DNA from: Stieleria mannarensis
GTDB taxonomy: Bacteria; Planctomycetota; Planctomycetia; Pirellulales; Pirellulaceae
Reading direction: 5' to 3'
DNA: 64,000 nt
Assembly: GCF_014154935.1 (NCBI RefSeq)
Contig: NZ_JACEHH010000002.1
Span: 186,001 to 250,000 of the forward strand
Positions 55,428 to 64,000 of this stretch are shown in pieces; position 1 is the first letter of the stretch, and each line of letters starts with the position of its first letter. Below the pieces are notes generated by a model that was not told where the DNA came from, did no database searches, and saw only the letters and a program-made list of their open reading frames with translations. The position numbers were made by a program, and so were the translations under genes.

Positions 55428-56060
55428 CTACTTTTCTTCTTCCTCTGCTCGGCGACGCTTGCGGCGTCGGTAGCCGACTCCGCAGCCGCCGAGAACCAGT
55501 CCCGTCAAAGCGGCCATCGTCGCGGGCTCCGGTGCCCCACGGATGGTTCCGTCGCCTCGGAATCCGTTCGGACCTCCTGAAAATGCGATCGTCGTTTCGC
55601 CATTGATCAGAACAGCCAAGGAAGCAGGCGAAAGGTCGGTGGAGGAAACCGTGTCGGGCGGATTCAAGAACGAAAAGTTGTAATTCACGAAATTCGGCCC
55701 CAAAAGACCAGCCGCGACCGTTCCGCTGAACGCCGCAATATCCTGAGGTGTGGTCCCGAAATTGTCTCGCACACGAAGTGTTCCGGTGGTGGCTACCGTG
55801 ACCTCGGCGTTGCTATCCGGATTCGATGTGCTCGGATTCGGGGTCGAGGGAAATGTCAGGGTTCCACTGACCGTGGTATCGATACCGCCTGGGGCGGGAT
55901 CATAGTCCAACACCAACTTGAAATTTCGCGGAAAGGACCCGAGAGCGACCGGGCTGCCGGTGTCTACCGAACCGAGGAATGAAACCAACGCGGCATTGGC
56001 GCTCCCGCTGAAGGCCATCATCGCGATTACAGCGGTAGCAAGTAGTTTCGAGCAGTTCAT
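55428..56060 (-). CDS. PEP-CTERM exosortase-target protein
   Basis: A 210-residue protein from ATG 56060-56058 with a signal peptide (LLATAVIAMMAFSGSANA). The middle part is Ser/Thr/Gly-rich and mostly beta (LRVRDNFGTTPQD, FSFLNPPDT). The C-terminus is the classic PEP-CTERM sorting signal: Pro-Glu-Pro in APEPATMAA, a membrane helix (LTGLVLGGCGVGY) and an Arg/Lys cluster (RRRKRRR). The mature protein should be cleaved and attached or released by exosortase. It is the only such signal recognised in this window. Its gene ends the polysaccharide transcript. Confidence 0.92.
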   Translation of the reverse strand: MNCSKLLATAVIAMMAFSGSANAALVSFLGSVDTGSPVALGSFPRNFKLVLDYDPAPGGIDTTVSGTLTFPSTPNPSTSNPDSNAEVTVATTGTLRVRDNFGTTPQDIAAFSGTVAAGLLGPNFVNYNFSFLNPPDTVSSTDLSPASLAVLINGETTIAFSGGPNGFRGDGTIRGAPEPATMAALTGLVLGGCGVGYRRRKRRRAEEEEK

Positions 56061-56336
56061 TGTTGGGCGTCGTTCATCTGTCAAATCAAGGGATGCACAC
56101 AAGCAACCTAGAGACTAGTGAGAACGTGAGCAGATGCAACATCTCGGTGGTAGAAAATCTCCATTGTTGCTTATTCGCTCCCCGACGCCCCCTCATTTGG
56201 CAGTGTTTGCGTCTCCTTCGCGCGACGAGCCCCCCATAATCGATACCATCCGACCCGAGCAATTCCTTTCGCCGCGTCAAACCGCCATGGTGCGGTCAAG
56301 TCAAATTGGGGATCACTGCAATGACGGTGACGAACC

Positions 56337-57713
56337 CTACAAATCCCGCCCTCCGTTCAGGGGGGGCTGGATTGCGAGCGTCCCCACGAAGACACCTCCG
56401 AACAGCAAAACCCACAACGCGTTCGCCGGGTCGCCGCTGAAATGCTGATGCGAGGCGACGAATGAGGCAAGGTTCGCCATCACCAGCGCGAAGGTGAAGG
56501 CCTGAATCTCGATCAGCGGCAAAAACCTCTGACGACGGATTTGTTCGCGACAGTTTCGAAACAGGATTAGGAATGCGACGGACATGAGTAGCACACCGGG
56601 GATACCGAGTTCTTTAAAAAGTCGACTGATCCCGTCTTCCTGCCAGACGTCACGTCTGGCCTCGGTCGCGAAGTGCTGTGCCCCTTGCGTGGCAACGCCA
56701 AGTCCGGAACCGATGAATCCGGATTGTTTCAACGTATCGATGACGCCTCCGCCGACGTTGTCTTTCAAGCGTGGAGCGAGGTCGCTGATCGTCGTGGCAT
56801 AGTAAGCCTGATGATCCTCCAATCCTTCCTGATCCCGATAAATTGACAACGGCACTGCGGAGATCGCGACGAGCAGCACGACATACCCGACGGCTTGGGA
56901 CACATTCTTCTTCGCCGCGACCTGCAGGTACAACAGATAGGAAATCAAAAAGACAACCGGCATGATCAGCATCTTCCGCCTTCCACACAGCATCAATGGA
57001 ACCACACTCCACACGGCGGTGCTCAGCCAGACCGGGTGGATCGAACGTCGAAAACCTGGCTTATCCCCTCGATTCATGAGCAAGATTGCGGAAGCCATCA
57101 TCGTATTGGCGGCGTGAAACCCGGCGATATCCGGACTGCGAAAGAAACCAGAGATCAACGGGACAACGACGCCAGGCATGTGGCGGATCCATTCAAACCC
57201 GTGAAGTCCGCCGAGTCCCGGCCAATCCCATTGCAGCCATTCGGCGAGCGACCCAACGAACGCAACCGAATTCACAACGACATAAACCTGCAGAATCCGT
57301 TTGAGCTGTTTCAAGTCGTAGGCCAACGCCGCACCCAACGCAATCCCCAGCAACGGGGCCGCATAAGAGACGAACCCCAATGCGGCCAACAGCACGCCGT
57401 TCTGGTAAAGGGCCAACGCAATGATCGCCCCGGGCACCAACCCCATCACGTACCACATCACAGACCGTTCGATCCATGGGAAACGATTGCGGATCGTTCG
57501 AAGTCCCCGGTCGCCGGCAAAAATCAGGTTGACCGCCGCGACTCCCCAAATCACACAAACACAGTAGGTCAACGTCGTCGGTTCACCTTCTGTCATTTTC
57601 CGAATCGGATCACGCAAGCAATCCAGAACAATGGCGATGACCAGCCCGCTGCGCCAATCGGCAATCGCAACCAGCGCCCCGATCGCGACAATGATGTAAA
57701 AGATTAGATCCAT
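56337..57713 (-). CDS. O-antigen ligase / polymerase-like membrane protein
   Basis: A 458-residue polytopic membrane protein of the Wzy/WaaL O-antigen ligase superfamily, with about ten hydrophobic segments. The start is ATG 57713-57711 (MDLIFYIIVAIGALVAIADW). A large outer loop near residues 290-345 contains YYATTISDLAPRLKDN and SGLGVATQGAQHF, as expected of the ligase-like loop. It would polymerise or ligate the glycan made by the upstream enzymes. It starts 7 bp after the stop of the upstream glycosyltransferase. Confidence 0.87.
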   Translation of the reverse strand: MDLIFYIIVAIGALVAIADWRSGLVIAIVLDCLRDPIRKMTEGEPTTLTYCVCVIWGVAAVNLIFAGDRGLRTIRNRFPWIERSVMWYVMGLVPGAIIALALYQNGVLLAALGFVSYAAPLLGIALGAALAYDLKQLKRILQVYVVVNSVAFVGSLAEWLQWDWPGLGGLHGFEWIRHMPGVVVPLISGFFRSPDIAGFHAANTMMASAILLMNRGDKPGFRRSIHPVWLSTAVWSVVPLMLCGRRKMLIMPVVFLISYLLYLQVAAKKNVSQAVGYVVLLVAISAVPLSIYRDQEGLEDHQAYYATTISDLAPRLKDNVGGGVIDTLKQSGFIGSGLGVATQGAQHFATEARRDVWQEDGISRLFKELGIPGVLLMSVAFLILFRNCREQIRRQRFLPLIEIQAFTFALVMANLASFVASHQHFSGDPANALWVLLFGGVFVGTLAIQPPLNGGRDL

Positions 57714-57720
57714 CGGACAA

Positions 57721-58608
57721 TCATCTCGGCGGGCGCTGGCCGTCACATTGCGATCGCTTCCATTCGTGTTTGCGAATCGCGATCATCGATTCATAGCATG
57801 CCATCATCCGACAGTACCGCCACCCTGCGGATCCGTCGAGCATCCCTCCCCTGAGCACGTATTGGTACAGAAATCTCAAGACACCTCGTGCCGGAAGTCT
57901 TCGCGAAAGCGTTCGCAGTCCACGACGACGGACGCTCGAATCGAGGCTGAAGATCGACCACACCGATTCTTCGAACTGTTCTTCGATTTCACGCCGTGCT
58001 TCACGACCGGCATAGCGGACATGTCGCATCCACCAATCGTCCATTCCACGGCTAAACGCATGGTGCACGAAAGGGGCGTGGATTGTCCTCACCTTTCCTT
58101 CCACGTCGGGGACAGGGACTTCGCCGTGTCCGCTGTCTTCAAACTTCGCCTTGCCGCGCCGAACCAAACGCATGATCCAAACCGGAAACCCGTCAGAGTG
58201 CTTTAGCCACGCGCCGTCAAGCATCGTTTTCCGGCAAGTGCGAAATGCGACCACGTCCTCTTCCGCCGATTCGATCGCGGCGGCGATTTCATCGGCAAAC
58301 TCTTCCGTGGCAACTTCGTCAGCGTCCAGCATCAGCACCCACTCATTTCGGAGCTCGCCGTGCTCGAGTACCCAATTGCGTTGCTTTGCGAAAGACTCGA
58401 ACGGATGTTCCAGCACGCGAGCCCCTTCCGATCGTGCCAATTCAACGGTCTGATCGGTCGACCCGTCATCGACGACAACCAATTCATCAGCCCATCGCAG
58501 TGCCCGCAAACAACGTTGAATGTTTCGTGCTTCATCTTTTGCCAACACGACGACAGACACTGGCAGCGTCGCACGGTTCAAGACCTCAGGTTCACATGCC
58601 ATCGTCAT
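57721..58608 (-). CDS. Family 2 glycosyltransferase (WaaE-like)
   Basis: A 295-residue glycosyltransferase, GT-A fold. The start ATG 58608-58606 overlaps the previous stop (ATGA). Motifs are PVSVVVLAKDEARNIQRCL, VVDDGSTDQT, ESFAKQRNWVLEHG and the metal-binding LDADE. The pattern is close to WaaE/KdtX-type core sugar transferases. It transfers a sugar to an outer-membrane or lipid-linked glycan in the cytoplasm. Confidence 0.92.
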   Translation of the reverse strand: MTMACEPEVLNRATLPVSVVVLAKDEARNIQRCLRALRWADELVVVDDGSTDQTVELARSEGARVLEHPFESFAKQRNWVLEHGELRNEWVLMLDADEVATEEFADEIAAAIESAEEDVVAFRTCRKTMLDGAWLKHSDGFPVWIMRLVRRGKAKFEDSGHGEVPVPDVEGKVRTIHAPFVHHAFSRGMDDWWMRHVRYAGREARREIEEQFEESVWSIFSLDSSVRRRGLRTLSRRLPARGVLRFLYQYVLRGGMLDGSAGWRYCRMMACYESMIAIRKHEWKRSQCDGQRPPR

Positions 58609-59168
58609 GACGAGAGCTTCCGTTTTTTGATCTCCCTTGCCGGGTTGCCCGCAACAACTGTCCAAGCCTGGACATCCTTGACGACAACGCCACATGCCCC
58701 CACGACGGCACCTTCACGGATCGTCACTCCCGGACCGACGAACGAACGCGCACAGACCCAGGCGCCGTCCTCGATTCGAATCGGCGACGTTGTCAACTTC
58801 ATCGTCGGATCCGAAAGGTCATGAGATCCCGTACACAAATAGCTGTACTGAGACACGGTGGCCTGATCTCCAATCTCGATGCGACCGAGGTTGTAGAGGT
58901 CCACGTGCTGCCCAATTGAGCTGTCCAACCCGATCTTCAGATTCCAGGGAGCCCAAATCCGAACGGTCGGATCGACTCGCGAGTAACGGCTGACATCCGC
59001 TCCGAAAGCGCGCAACAGCAAAACGCGCCACGCGAAAATGATCCTTGGAGAGGGCCGGAAGAACGTCCACCAGCAAATCGCCCACAGAAGACGGCCAACT
59101 TTGTTGGCGATCGAATGCGAGGAAGGACAGGCCTTTCGAGAAGTGTCGAGTTTAGCGTTAGGTTTCAA
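58605..59168 (-). CDS. Left-handed beta-helix acyltransferase (WcaF-like)
   Basis: A 187-residue hexapeptide-repeat acyltransferase. Repeats run from about residue 70 (ADVSRYSRVDPTVRIW) to residue 170 (IREGAVVGACGVVVKDV), with a loop (YLCTGSHDLSDPTM) bearing the likely catalytic His. A short N-terminal hydrophobic stretch (LLWAICWWTFFR) is typical of WcaF-type acetyltransferases. It acetylates a sugar of the exopolysaccharide. It lies 3 bp from the upstream gene and overlaps the next start. Confidence 0.9.
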   Translation of the reverse strand: MKPNAKLDTSRKACPSSHSIANKVGRLLWAICWWTFFRPSPRIIFAWRVLLLRAFGADVSRYSRVDPTVRIWAPWNLKIGLDSSIGQHVDLYNLGRIEIGDQATVSQYSYLCTGSHDLSDPTMKLTTSPIRIEDGAWVCARSFVGPGVTIREGAVVGACGVVVKDVQAWTVVAGNPAREIKKRKLSS

Positions 59169-59171
59169 ATT

Positions 59172-60284
59172 TCAAGCTTCAGGTCTTAAGACGTCGCGAT
59201 AGGCTGACATCATCCGCTCGGCCAATCGCTCTCGGCTGAACTGATTCACGCGTTCCCGTCCGGATTGAATCATCTCGCTGCGAAACGCTTGATCGACCAA
59301 CAGCCTTTCACACGCTTTGGCCATTGCGTCGTAGTCATCAGGATCTGCCATGATCCCAGCGTGTCCGATGGCCTCCGGAAGCGATCCGGCATTACTCGAC
59401 ACCACGGGACACCCAGCGGCCATCGCTTCCAGCGGCGGCCATCCGAAACCTTCGTACAGGCTGGGGAACACGAACGCGGCCGCACCGCGGTAATACCTGG
59501 CGAGTGTTTGTTGGTCGGGATCAGTGACGAACACAACGCGATCCGCCATCCCACTTTCCCGACAAAACTCGCGGAGCGAATCATCCGGCGGAGGACCGGC
59601 TAACACCAACCCGACAGGAACGGCCAGACCGATCCGTTTCAGAATTTCGATCGCGCCGCGACGGTTCTTGTAAAACCCGTTGTTGCCCAAGTGGAACAAA
59701 TAGGGATTCGGTTGACCGACGTCGGCGAAATTCAACGGCGGGCCTTCGAACAACTCCGTGTCGACCGCCAGAGGCACGATCTGGATATCGCGTTTTGCAG
59801 CACCGGCGTGACGCAGCAAGTCGTTCGCGGTGCTTTGACTGTCCGCACAGATCACACGCGATGACCGGACACTTTGTAATGACCGGTTGATCAACCACCT
59901 TGCCCCACGACCGACCGGAGGCGCACCCGCAAACACTCCGTCCATTTGCAATCGCGGGATCACGTCGTGCACTGTCACCACGACGCGATCCGTCGAGACC
60001 GCGGCGGCGACGTAGCCGAAACTGCCGTCAAGCAGATGGACCAAGTCATAATCGGAAACATCCAAATTTCGGGCGGCACACCAGATGTGGTGGTGCCGAC
60101 GCCACATCCGCAATCGGCTTGGTATCCGCTCGAGTGTCTCCCGGTCGCAACCGAGAAACTCCGTCGACACGACAACGTCCTGCGGATAGGACGTTGTCAA
60201 TGCAGCGGCCAACTGTTCGCGATAGCGACCCATGCTGCCCGGTTGGCCGGGGATCGTCGTGTCCAGTAGCGCGATTCGCATCAT
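59172..60284 (-). CDS. Family 4 glycosyltransferase
   Basis: A 370-residue GT-B enzyme. The start is ATG 60284-60282 (MMRIALLDTTIPGQPGSMGR), one base after the upstream stop. The C-terminal half has the GT4 signature LYEGFGWPPLEAMAAGCPVVSSN-type region (EGFGWPPLEAMAAG), with the nucleotide-binding Glu, and an upstream FHLGNNGFYKNR. It uses a nucleotide sugar; donor and acceptor are unknown. Confidence 0.93.
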   Translation of the reverse strand: MMRIALLDTTIPGQPGSMGRYREQLAAALTTSYPQDVVVSTEFLGCDRETLERIPSRLRMWRRHHHIWCAARNLDVSDYDLVHLLDGSFGYVAAAVSTDRVVVTVHDVIPRLQMDGVFAGAPPVGRGARWLINRSLQSVRSSRVICADSQSTANDLLRHAGAAKRDIQIVPLAVDTELFEGPPLNFADVGQPNPYLFHLGNNGFYKNRRGAIEILKRIGLAVPVGLVLAGPPPDDSLREFCRESGMADRVVFVTDPDQQTLARYYRGAAAFVFPSLYEGFGWPPLEAMAAGCPVVSSNAGSLPEAIGHAGIMADPDDYDAMAKACERLLVDQAFRSEMIQSGRERVNQFSRERLAERMMSAYRDVLRPEA

Positions 60285-60285
60285 G

Positions 60286-61455
60286 TCAACTGCCCTGCTC
60301 GGTCGCATAGCGGGCGGCCCGCAAGATCCCGTCGGCTGCATCGCGCGGACTGTAGCGACGAATCAATGCTCTCGCATTGCGGCCCATTTCTGCAAGACCG
60401 CGACGGTCGCCGGCTGCCCGACACATCTGGTCGGCAAGTGTTTGCCAATCGCCGAATGGGTGTAACCACCCGGTTTCACCTGCGTGAATTAAATCGGGAT
60501 GACAGCCTACCTGATCACTGACCAACGCAGGCAGTCCCGCCGCAAACGCTTCGTTGACGACCAACCCCCAGGTTTCTCCGTTGTCTGAAGGCAGAACAAG
60601 TGCGTCGGATGCGCTATAGGCTTGACCGATTTCGGATTGATTCAAAAAGCCGGTGAACTTCACGGGAAGCTGTTGTTCCCGAACAAGCCGCTCGCACTCC
60701 AAACGCTGGTCCCCGTCCCCCACGACCAACACTTCGAACACACCCCCACGCTCTTTTGCGGCCGCGATCGCCTCCATCAATCCGATCGGCTGCTTCTTTT
60801 CGATCAGTTTGCCGCAAAACAAGAAGCACACGCGCTGGCGATCGATGCCGAAACGACGTCTTGCATCGGCAACCGCCTTCGAATCCTTGGGACTTGTGGA
60901 CTCAATGCGTTCGTTTTCGATGCAGTACGGCGCCATAAACATTCGATCGTCGCCGATACCGAGCTCGCGATAAAATTCGGCACTCGATTGTCCGATCGGA
61001 CAAAACGCGTCGAAATAACGCATCAGCCGTCGATGGATCAGCCGCTTCCACCATGCACGCGGTCGAAGATTGTTCGCCTCTCCGCGGACGATGCATGGAA
61101 TGCGCAAACGTTTGCAAGCCCGAGCCGTCTGAAGGCAACTCTTGACGACCCATCCGTTGACCACCACCGCATCAAACGAATGTTCCCGGAGACACTCGCC
61201 CACGCCTGGCGTATCGCATCCGGCGAAATGCATCAGTCCCGGATTCTTCGCGACATTCTCCAAAACGTGATAGCGATAGCCTTCCAACAGCGGAATGTCC
61301 CACTGGAATTCGACGCCAAATTCCGCGCCCTGTTGTGCCGCGTTCGGGATCGTGCAGAACAGCACTTGAAAGTCGATGCCGGATTCCGCTGCCAACTGCC
61401 GGAACACCGGGACTTGGTATTGAATCGGATGGGTGGTCAAGAATGCAAGCTTCAT
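60286..61455 (-). CDS. Family 4 glycosyltransferase
   Basis: A 389-residue GT-B glycosyltransferase. The start is ATG 61455-61453 (MKLAFLTTHPIQYQVPVFR), 5 bp after the previous stop; a longer frame to 61626 reads the upstream gene. The C-terminal domain has FCGKLIEKKQPIGLMEAI, VVGDGDQRLECERL and the donor-binding SDNGETWGLVVNEAFAAGLP. The N-terminal TTHPIQYQ pattern fits the acceptor-binding domain. It is one base from the following GT4 gene. Confidence 0.93.
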   Translation of the reverse strand: MKLAFLTTHPIQYQVPVFRQLAAESGIDFQVLFCTIPNAAQQGAEFGVEFQWDIPLLEGYRYHVLENVAKNPGLMHFAGCDTPGVGECLREHSFDAVVVNGWVVKSCLQTARACKRLRIPCIVRGEANNLRPRAWWKRLIHRRLMRYFDAFCPIGQSSAEFYRELGIGDDRMFMAPYCIENERIESTSPKDSKAVADARRRFGIDRQRVCFLFCGKLIEKKQPIGLMEAIAAAKERGGVFEVLVVGDGDQRLECERLVREQQLPVKFTGFLNQSEIGQAYSASDALVLPSDNGETWGLVVNEAFAAGLPALVSDQVGCHPDLIHAGETGWLHPFGDWQTLADQMCRAAGDRRGLAEMGRNARALIRRYSPRDAADGILRAARYATEQGS

Positions 61456-61460
61456 TGACG

Positions 61461-62402
61461 CTATCTTGAATGGTCGTGTCGGCAAGTGATCGAATCGGAA
61501 TTTTGACGGATCAAGCGGCTCGCTTCGAAATAGGCACGCGCCTCGCCCACAAGCTTGACCGGAATCCACCACGGATGCATCAGATGAAATTTCGTCCTGA
61601 CTTCGCGAAACATCCGTCGGAGACAATAGAACTGTGCCTCAACGCGCGACTCGGCGTGCCGCATCGCATAATAGTGATCTCCAACCCCGTGGCGAGGAGA
61701 GGCACTCCTGAGGTGGTCACCTTCGAGTCGAGTCCCGCCCTTGGCGACTCTCAGATGATCGATTCCCGCTCCACCGAGAAACACGATCGTTCCGCCCGCC
61801 GCTTCGATTCGGCGGGCAAAATCCGTCTCAAATCGATAGGCCGCTCCCTGAAAGTTTTCGTCGAAACCGCCGATCGACAGGGCGCGCTCTCGGTGGACGC
61901 AGAGGTTCCCTGCCATCACATTGTGCACTTCCATTTCCCGCGTCGAATGGAACGGAAAATCTTCATCCAACCGTAATCCGGTCAGCAGGCGTGGTGCGTC
62001 AACATCCAGCGGTTTCTGCCACGGTTGCAACACTTGCCCGACGGTCGCCCACCGCTCGGGACACTCGGCATGGGCGGCTCGATGTTGGCCGACCAAATCT
62101 CCGCGTGGCCGAATGTCATCATCGAGAAAGAGGACGAGCCCCGAGGTCGCGATGCGCAACCCATGATTCATCGAACAGGTGATGGAGGGCCTATCGAGTC
62201 GAACCCAACGGATCCGACTTTGGTCGCTCCATTGCTTCAACCTGGCATCTGTATCCGTCGCGTGCTGCGGTGTCTGGTCGACGATAATGATTTCGTCGGC
62301 GCGGGTCGGAAGACGCAACAGGGATTCGATCGTCGCAACCAGAACGGCATCACGCCCCAAGGTCGGGATCACGATCGATAGATCGGTTTTGAACTCGGAC
62401 AA
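61461..62402 (-). CDS. Family 2 glycosyltransferase
   Basis: A 313-residue GT-A enzyme with DLSIVIPTLGRDAVLVATI, EIIIVDQTP, the metal-binding LFLDDDIRP, and FDENFQGAAYRFETDFARR further on. The C-terminus continues into a helical region without clear transmembrane segment. Substrate not assigned. It lies 48 bp after the FkbM gene and 5 bp before the next GT. Confidence 0.92.
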   Translation of the reverse strand: MSEFKTDLSIVIPTLGRDAVLVATIESLLRLPTRADEIIIVDQTPQHATDTDARLKQWSDQSRIRWVRLDRPSITCSMNHGLRIATSGLVLFLDDDIRPRGDLVGQHRAAHAECPERWATVGQVLQPWQKPLDVDAPRLLTGLRLDEDFPFHSTREMEVHNVMAGNLCVHRERALSIGGFDENFQGAAYRFETDFARRIEAAGGTIVFLGGAGIDHLRVAKGGTRLEGDHLRSASPRHGVGDHYYAMRHAESRVEAQFYCLRRMFREVRTKFHLMHPWWIPVKLVGEARAYFEASRLIRQNSDSITCRHDHSR

Positions 62403-62450
62403 GTGAATTGAAGGGGCGATGAGTTTACAACAGGTTCTTGCCGCAACGGG

Positions 62451-63329
62451 TCAGGTTTCCAGACGTTGGAAATCCGGCTCAAACTCTTCGGCGCGACCCG
62501 TGGGAACGGCAAGGACGTCGCCTGGGGCAACCACAAAAAACTCGTAGGCCGCACATTGCCGAATCAAACTGCATAGATCATCCCGGCTGTACCCGAAACG
62601 GTTCGCACTCTCATTGGCTTCAAATAGCAACGCCGGCTGGTGCTCTGCGATCGTCTTTTGGGCTCCCGACAAGACCCCCAATTCGCCTCCTTCGACATCA
62701 ATCTTGATCAGATTCGGCGGCGGAAGCTGTCCCGACCGGATCGTTCCGTCCAATGCAACCAGTGGCACCTTTACGATCGATTCCCCCGCCTCGTCCGAGG
62801 CCATCAGTGAGGCATGAAGCGCGTGTGCCGGCTTATGAAGTTCCACCGTGCCGTCATGTTCTCCGACGGCAACGGGAAACACGTCGATGTTGTTCAACCC
62901 GTTTAGACAGGCCGACACCGCAACCAGTTCGGCAAGTTCCTGCTGCGGCTCGAACGCCTTGATGGTAATGCCGGGACATGCCAACGCAGTTTCGTTGGAA
63001 ACGGCACCCGCATTCGCCCCCACATCGAACATCACTCCTCCCCGTCTCATCACGATCGCACAGGCGCGGAGAATCCAGGGTTCCCACGCCCCTTCATTTT
63101 CGATCGTCACGTAAAGATCCAGGTTGGCGGGATCAACAGCCAGTACGCATCCCGAATCCGTTGTGATGGTGGTCTTCCAGTGTGTTCCGAATCGACGTCC
63201 GATCGTCCGCGGAATCGCTCCTTTGCCGCGTGGAGAGAGTCGATTCAACGACGCCGCGACACGCATCATCATCGGTTGCGTTGGTTGCCATTGTCCGACA
63301 TTTTCCGGGCGGATCGCATTGAGACTCAT
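62451..63329 (-). CDS. FkbM-family methyltransferase
   Basis: A 292-residue FkbM-type SAM-dependent methyltransferase. The start ATG 63329-63327 (MSLNAIRPENVGQ) is chosen, 8 bp after the upstream stop. Motif I is MFDVGANAGAVSNETAL near residue 102, and motif IV is LIKIDVEGGELGVLSGAQ near residue 218. It probably methylates a hydroxyl of a sugar in the polysaccharide. Confidence 0.9.
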   Translation of the reverse strand: MSLNAIRPENVGQWQPTQPMMMRVAASLNRLSPRGKGAIPRTIGRRFGTHWKTTITTDSGCVLAVDPANLDLYVTIENEGAWEPWILRACAIVMRRGGVMFDVGANAGAVSNETALACPGITIKAFEPQQELAELVAVSACLNGLNNIDVFPVAVGEHDGTVELHKPAHALHASLMASDEAGESIVKVPLVALDGTIRSGQLPPPNLIKIDVEGGELGVLSGAQKTIAEHQPALLFEANESANRFGYSRDDLCSLIRQCAAYEFFVVAPGDVLAVPTGRAEEFEPDFQRLET

Positions 63330-63337
63330 GATTGAAA

Positions 63338-63865
63338 CTACCGTTCTCGAATTTTTTGTGCCGGAACACCCGCCCAGATCTCGCCGCTGGGCACATCCGC
63401 TCGTACGACAGCTCCGGCACCGATGACGGCACCATTTCCGACGGTCACACCCGACAAAATCGTCGCCCTGGCACCAATCCACACGTCATCACCCACACGA
63501 ACCGGGCGTTTTGAACAGCCCTGTTCACGAATCAACCGGCCCGATTCACAGTTGTGCGAGTGGTCGGTGATGAAAGTCCCCGGAGCGATCAGAGTGTTCG
63601 CCCCGATGGAGACATGATCGACCACATCAAACTCTGATCCGCGTCCGATGAACGAATACTCGCCAATGCTCAGCCGCGCCGATTCGTCGACCAGTTTAAA
63701 CCAGACATCTTGTTCAACTGTGACACGTATCGCGATCGAGATGCCGCGCGGGTAATCGACCCGGCCTCTCGATCCGATACTGACTTTCGGCCCCAACGAA
63801 GCCCCGCGAACGGCCCACCATCGGGCGCGCAAGCGAGCCTGCACCAAGCGGTGCAGATCGATCAT
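63338..63865 (-). CDS. Left-handed beta-helix acyltransferase (WbbJ-like)
   Basis: A 175-residue hexapeptide-repeat acyltransferase. The start ATG 63865 leaves a 4-bp gap from the upstream stop; GTG 63877 would overlap it by 8 bp. Repeats run from about residue 30 to 160 (IGEYSFIGRGSEFDVVDHV, VRVGDDVWIGARATILSG), with the putative catalytic His in ITDHSHNCESG. It is the second acyltransferase of the locus. Confidence 0.9.
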   Translation of the reverse strand: MIDLHRLVQARLRARWWAVRGASLGPKVSIGSRGRVDYPRGISIAIRVTVEQDVWFKLVDESARLSIGEYSFIGRGSEFDVVDHVSIGANTLIAPGTFITDHSHNCESGRLIREQGCSKRPVRVGDDVWIGARATILSGVTVGNGAVIGAGAVVRADVPSGEIWAGVPAQKIRER

Positions 63866-63869
63866 TCGT

Positions 63870-64000
63870 TCAAGCACTGGACCGCTGCATCTTCAAATAG
63901 GAAAGCACTAATTTCGCCCACGAACGGACCTTCAGCGGCCGCTCCGCGATCGCACGCTTCAGGTAGCCACGACATCTTCCGTCACCGAGTGAATACAATT
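63870..64000 (-). CDS. Partial glycosyltransferase-like C-terminus
   Basis: Forty-two C-terminal residues of a gene that enters from the right edge (CRGYLKRAIAERPLKVRSWA, ending near KMQRSSA). The basic amphipathic end resembles the C-termini of family 2 glycosyltransferases in exopolysaccharide operons, but the catalytic part is outside the window. It is the first visible gene of the polysaccharide transcript. Confidence 0.55.
   Translation of the reverse strand, partial: LYSLGDGRCRGYLKRAIAERPLKVRSWAKLVLSYLKMQRSSA

Noticed and set aside
60622..61458. 278-residue frame on the plus strand
   Set aside because: Antisense to a clear family 4 glycosyltransferase.

Overview
The window looks like chromosomal DNA of a planctomycete, most likely Pirellulaceae (Rhodopirellula and relatives). 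This is inferred from family content: several Cys-type sulfatases with signal peptides, a DUF1592/DUF1552/ankyrin operon, a DUF1501 protein, PSCyt-type CxxCH haem proteins, Tat-dependent hydrolases, a MoxR/VWA operon and an exosortase/PEP-CTERM locus inside a polysaccharide operon. The DNA is GC-rich to the eye and rich in long antisense shadow reading frames. No tRNA, rRNA, CRISPR array or prophage was found. All domain calls come from reading motifs; no database search was run.

Layout. 1-443 is the start of a secreted haem protein that runs off the left edge. 703-2844 is a Tat-exported two-domain alpha/beta hydrolase. 3285-9149 (minus) holds a DUF1501 protein, a secreted FAD-dependent oxidoreductase and a sulfatase. 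9239-11363 is a HUH transposase gene of the REP-associated (RAYT) type with arrays of a short inverted repeat on both sides. 11378-21209 (minus) is a compact seven-gene MoxR operon: AAA ATPase, DUF58, membrane protein, two VWA proteins, a helical protein and a 1399-residue secreted or anchored protein. 22107-28454 has three more sulfatases, a Tat-exported amidohydrolase and a small lipoprotein, with several families of small intergenic repeats between them. 28812-34212 (minus) is the translationally coupled DUF1592-DUF1552-ankyrin operon. 34589-37296 encodes an NhaC-type antiporter and an EamA-type transporter that overlap by 4 bp.

37801-45060 is mixed housekeeping: a lipase, a GGCT-like protein with a cysteine-rich tail, unknown proteins, a haem protein, an Rrf2 regulator and lpxK. 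45414-51477 (plus) has a large membrane-anchored protein coupled to a flippase-like membrane protein, then an ECF sigma factor coupled to its likely anti-sigma factor. 51634-64000 (minus) is a polysaccharide assembly region: glycosyltransferases, two hexapeptide acyltransferases, an FkbM methyltransferase and an O-antigen ligase/polymerase-like protein. It leads into a PEP-CTERM protein, a strong terminator, and then an exosortase with an EpsI-like tail coupled to a TPR membrane protein. The likely joint task is to make an extracellular polysaccharide and to sort at least one PEP-CTERM protein to the envelope.

The most unusual signal lies between the genes. At least five families of small structured repeats recur. 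The largest is built on GTGCCRTGTCCCC and forms four dense arrays, two of which flank the RAYT-like gene; two of the arrays share a module of exactly 39 nt at one edge. Another family is a 23-bp hairpin whose copies differ by paired compensatory changes, direct evidence that the fold is kept.
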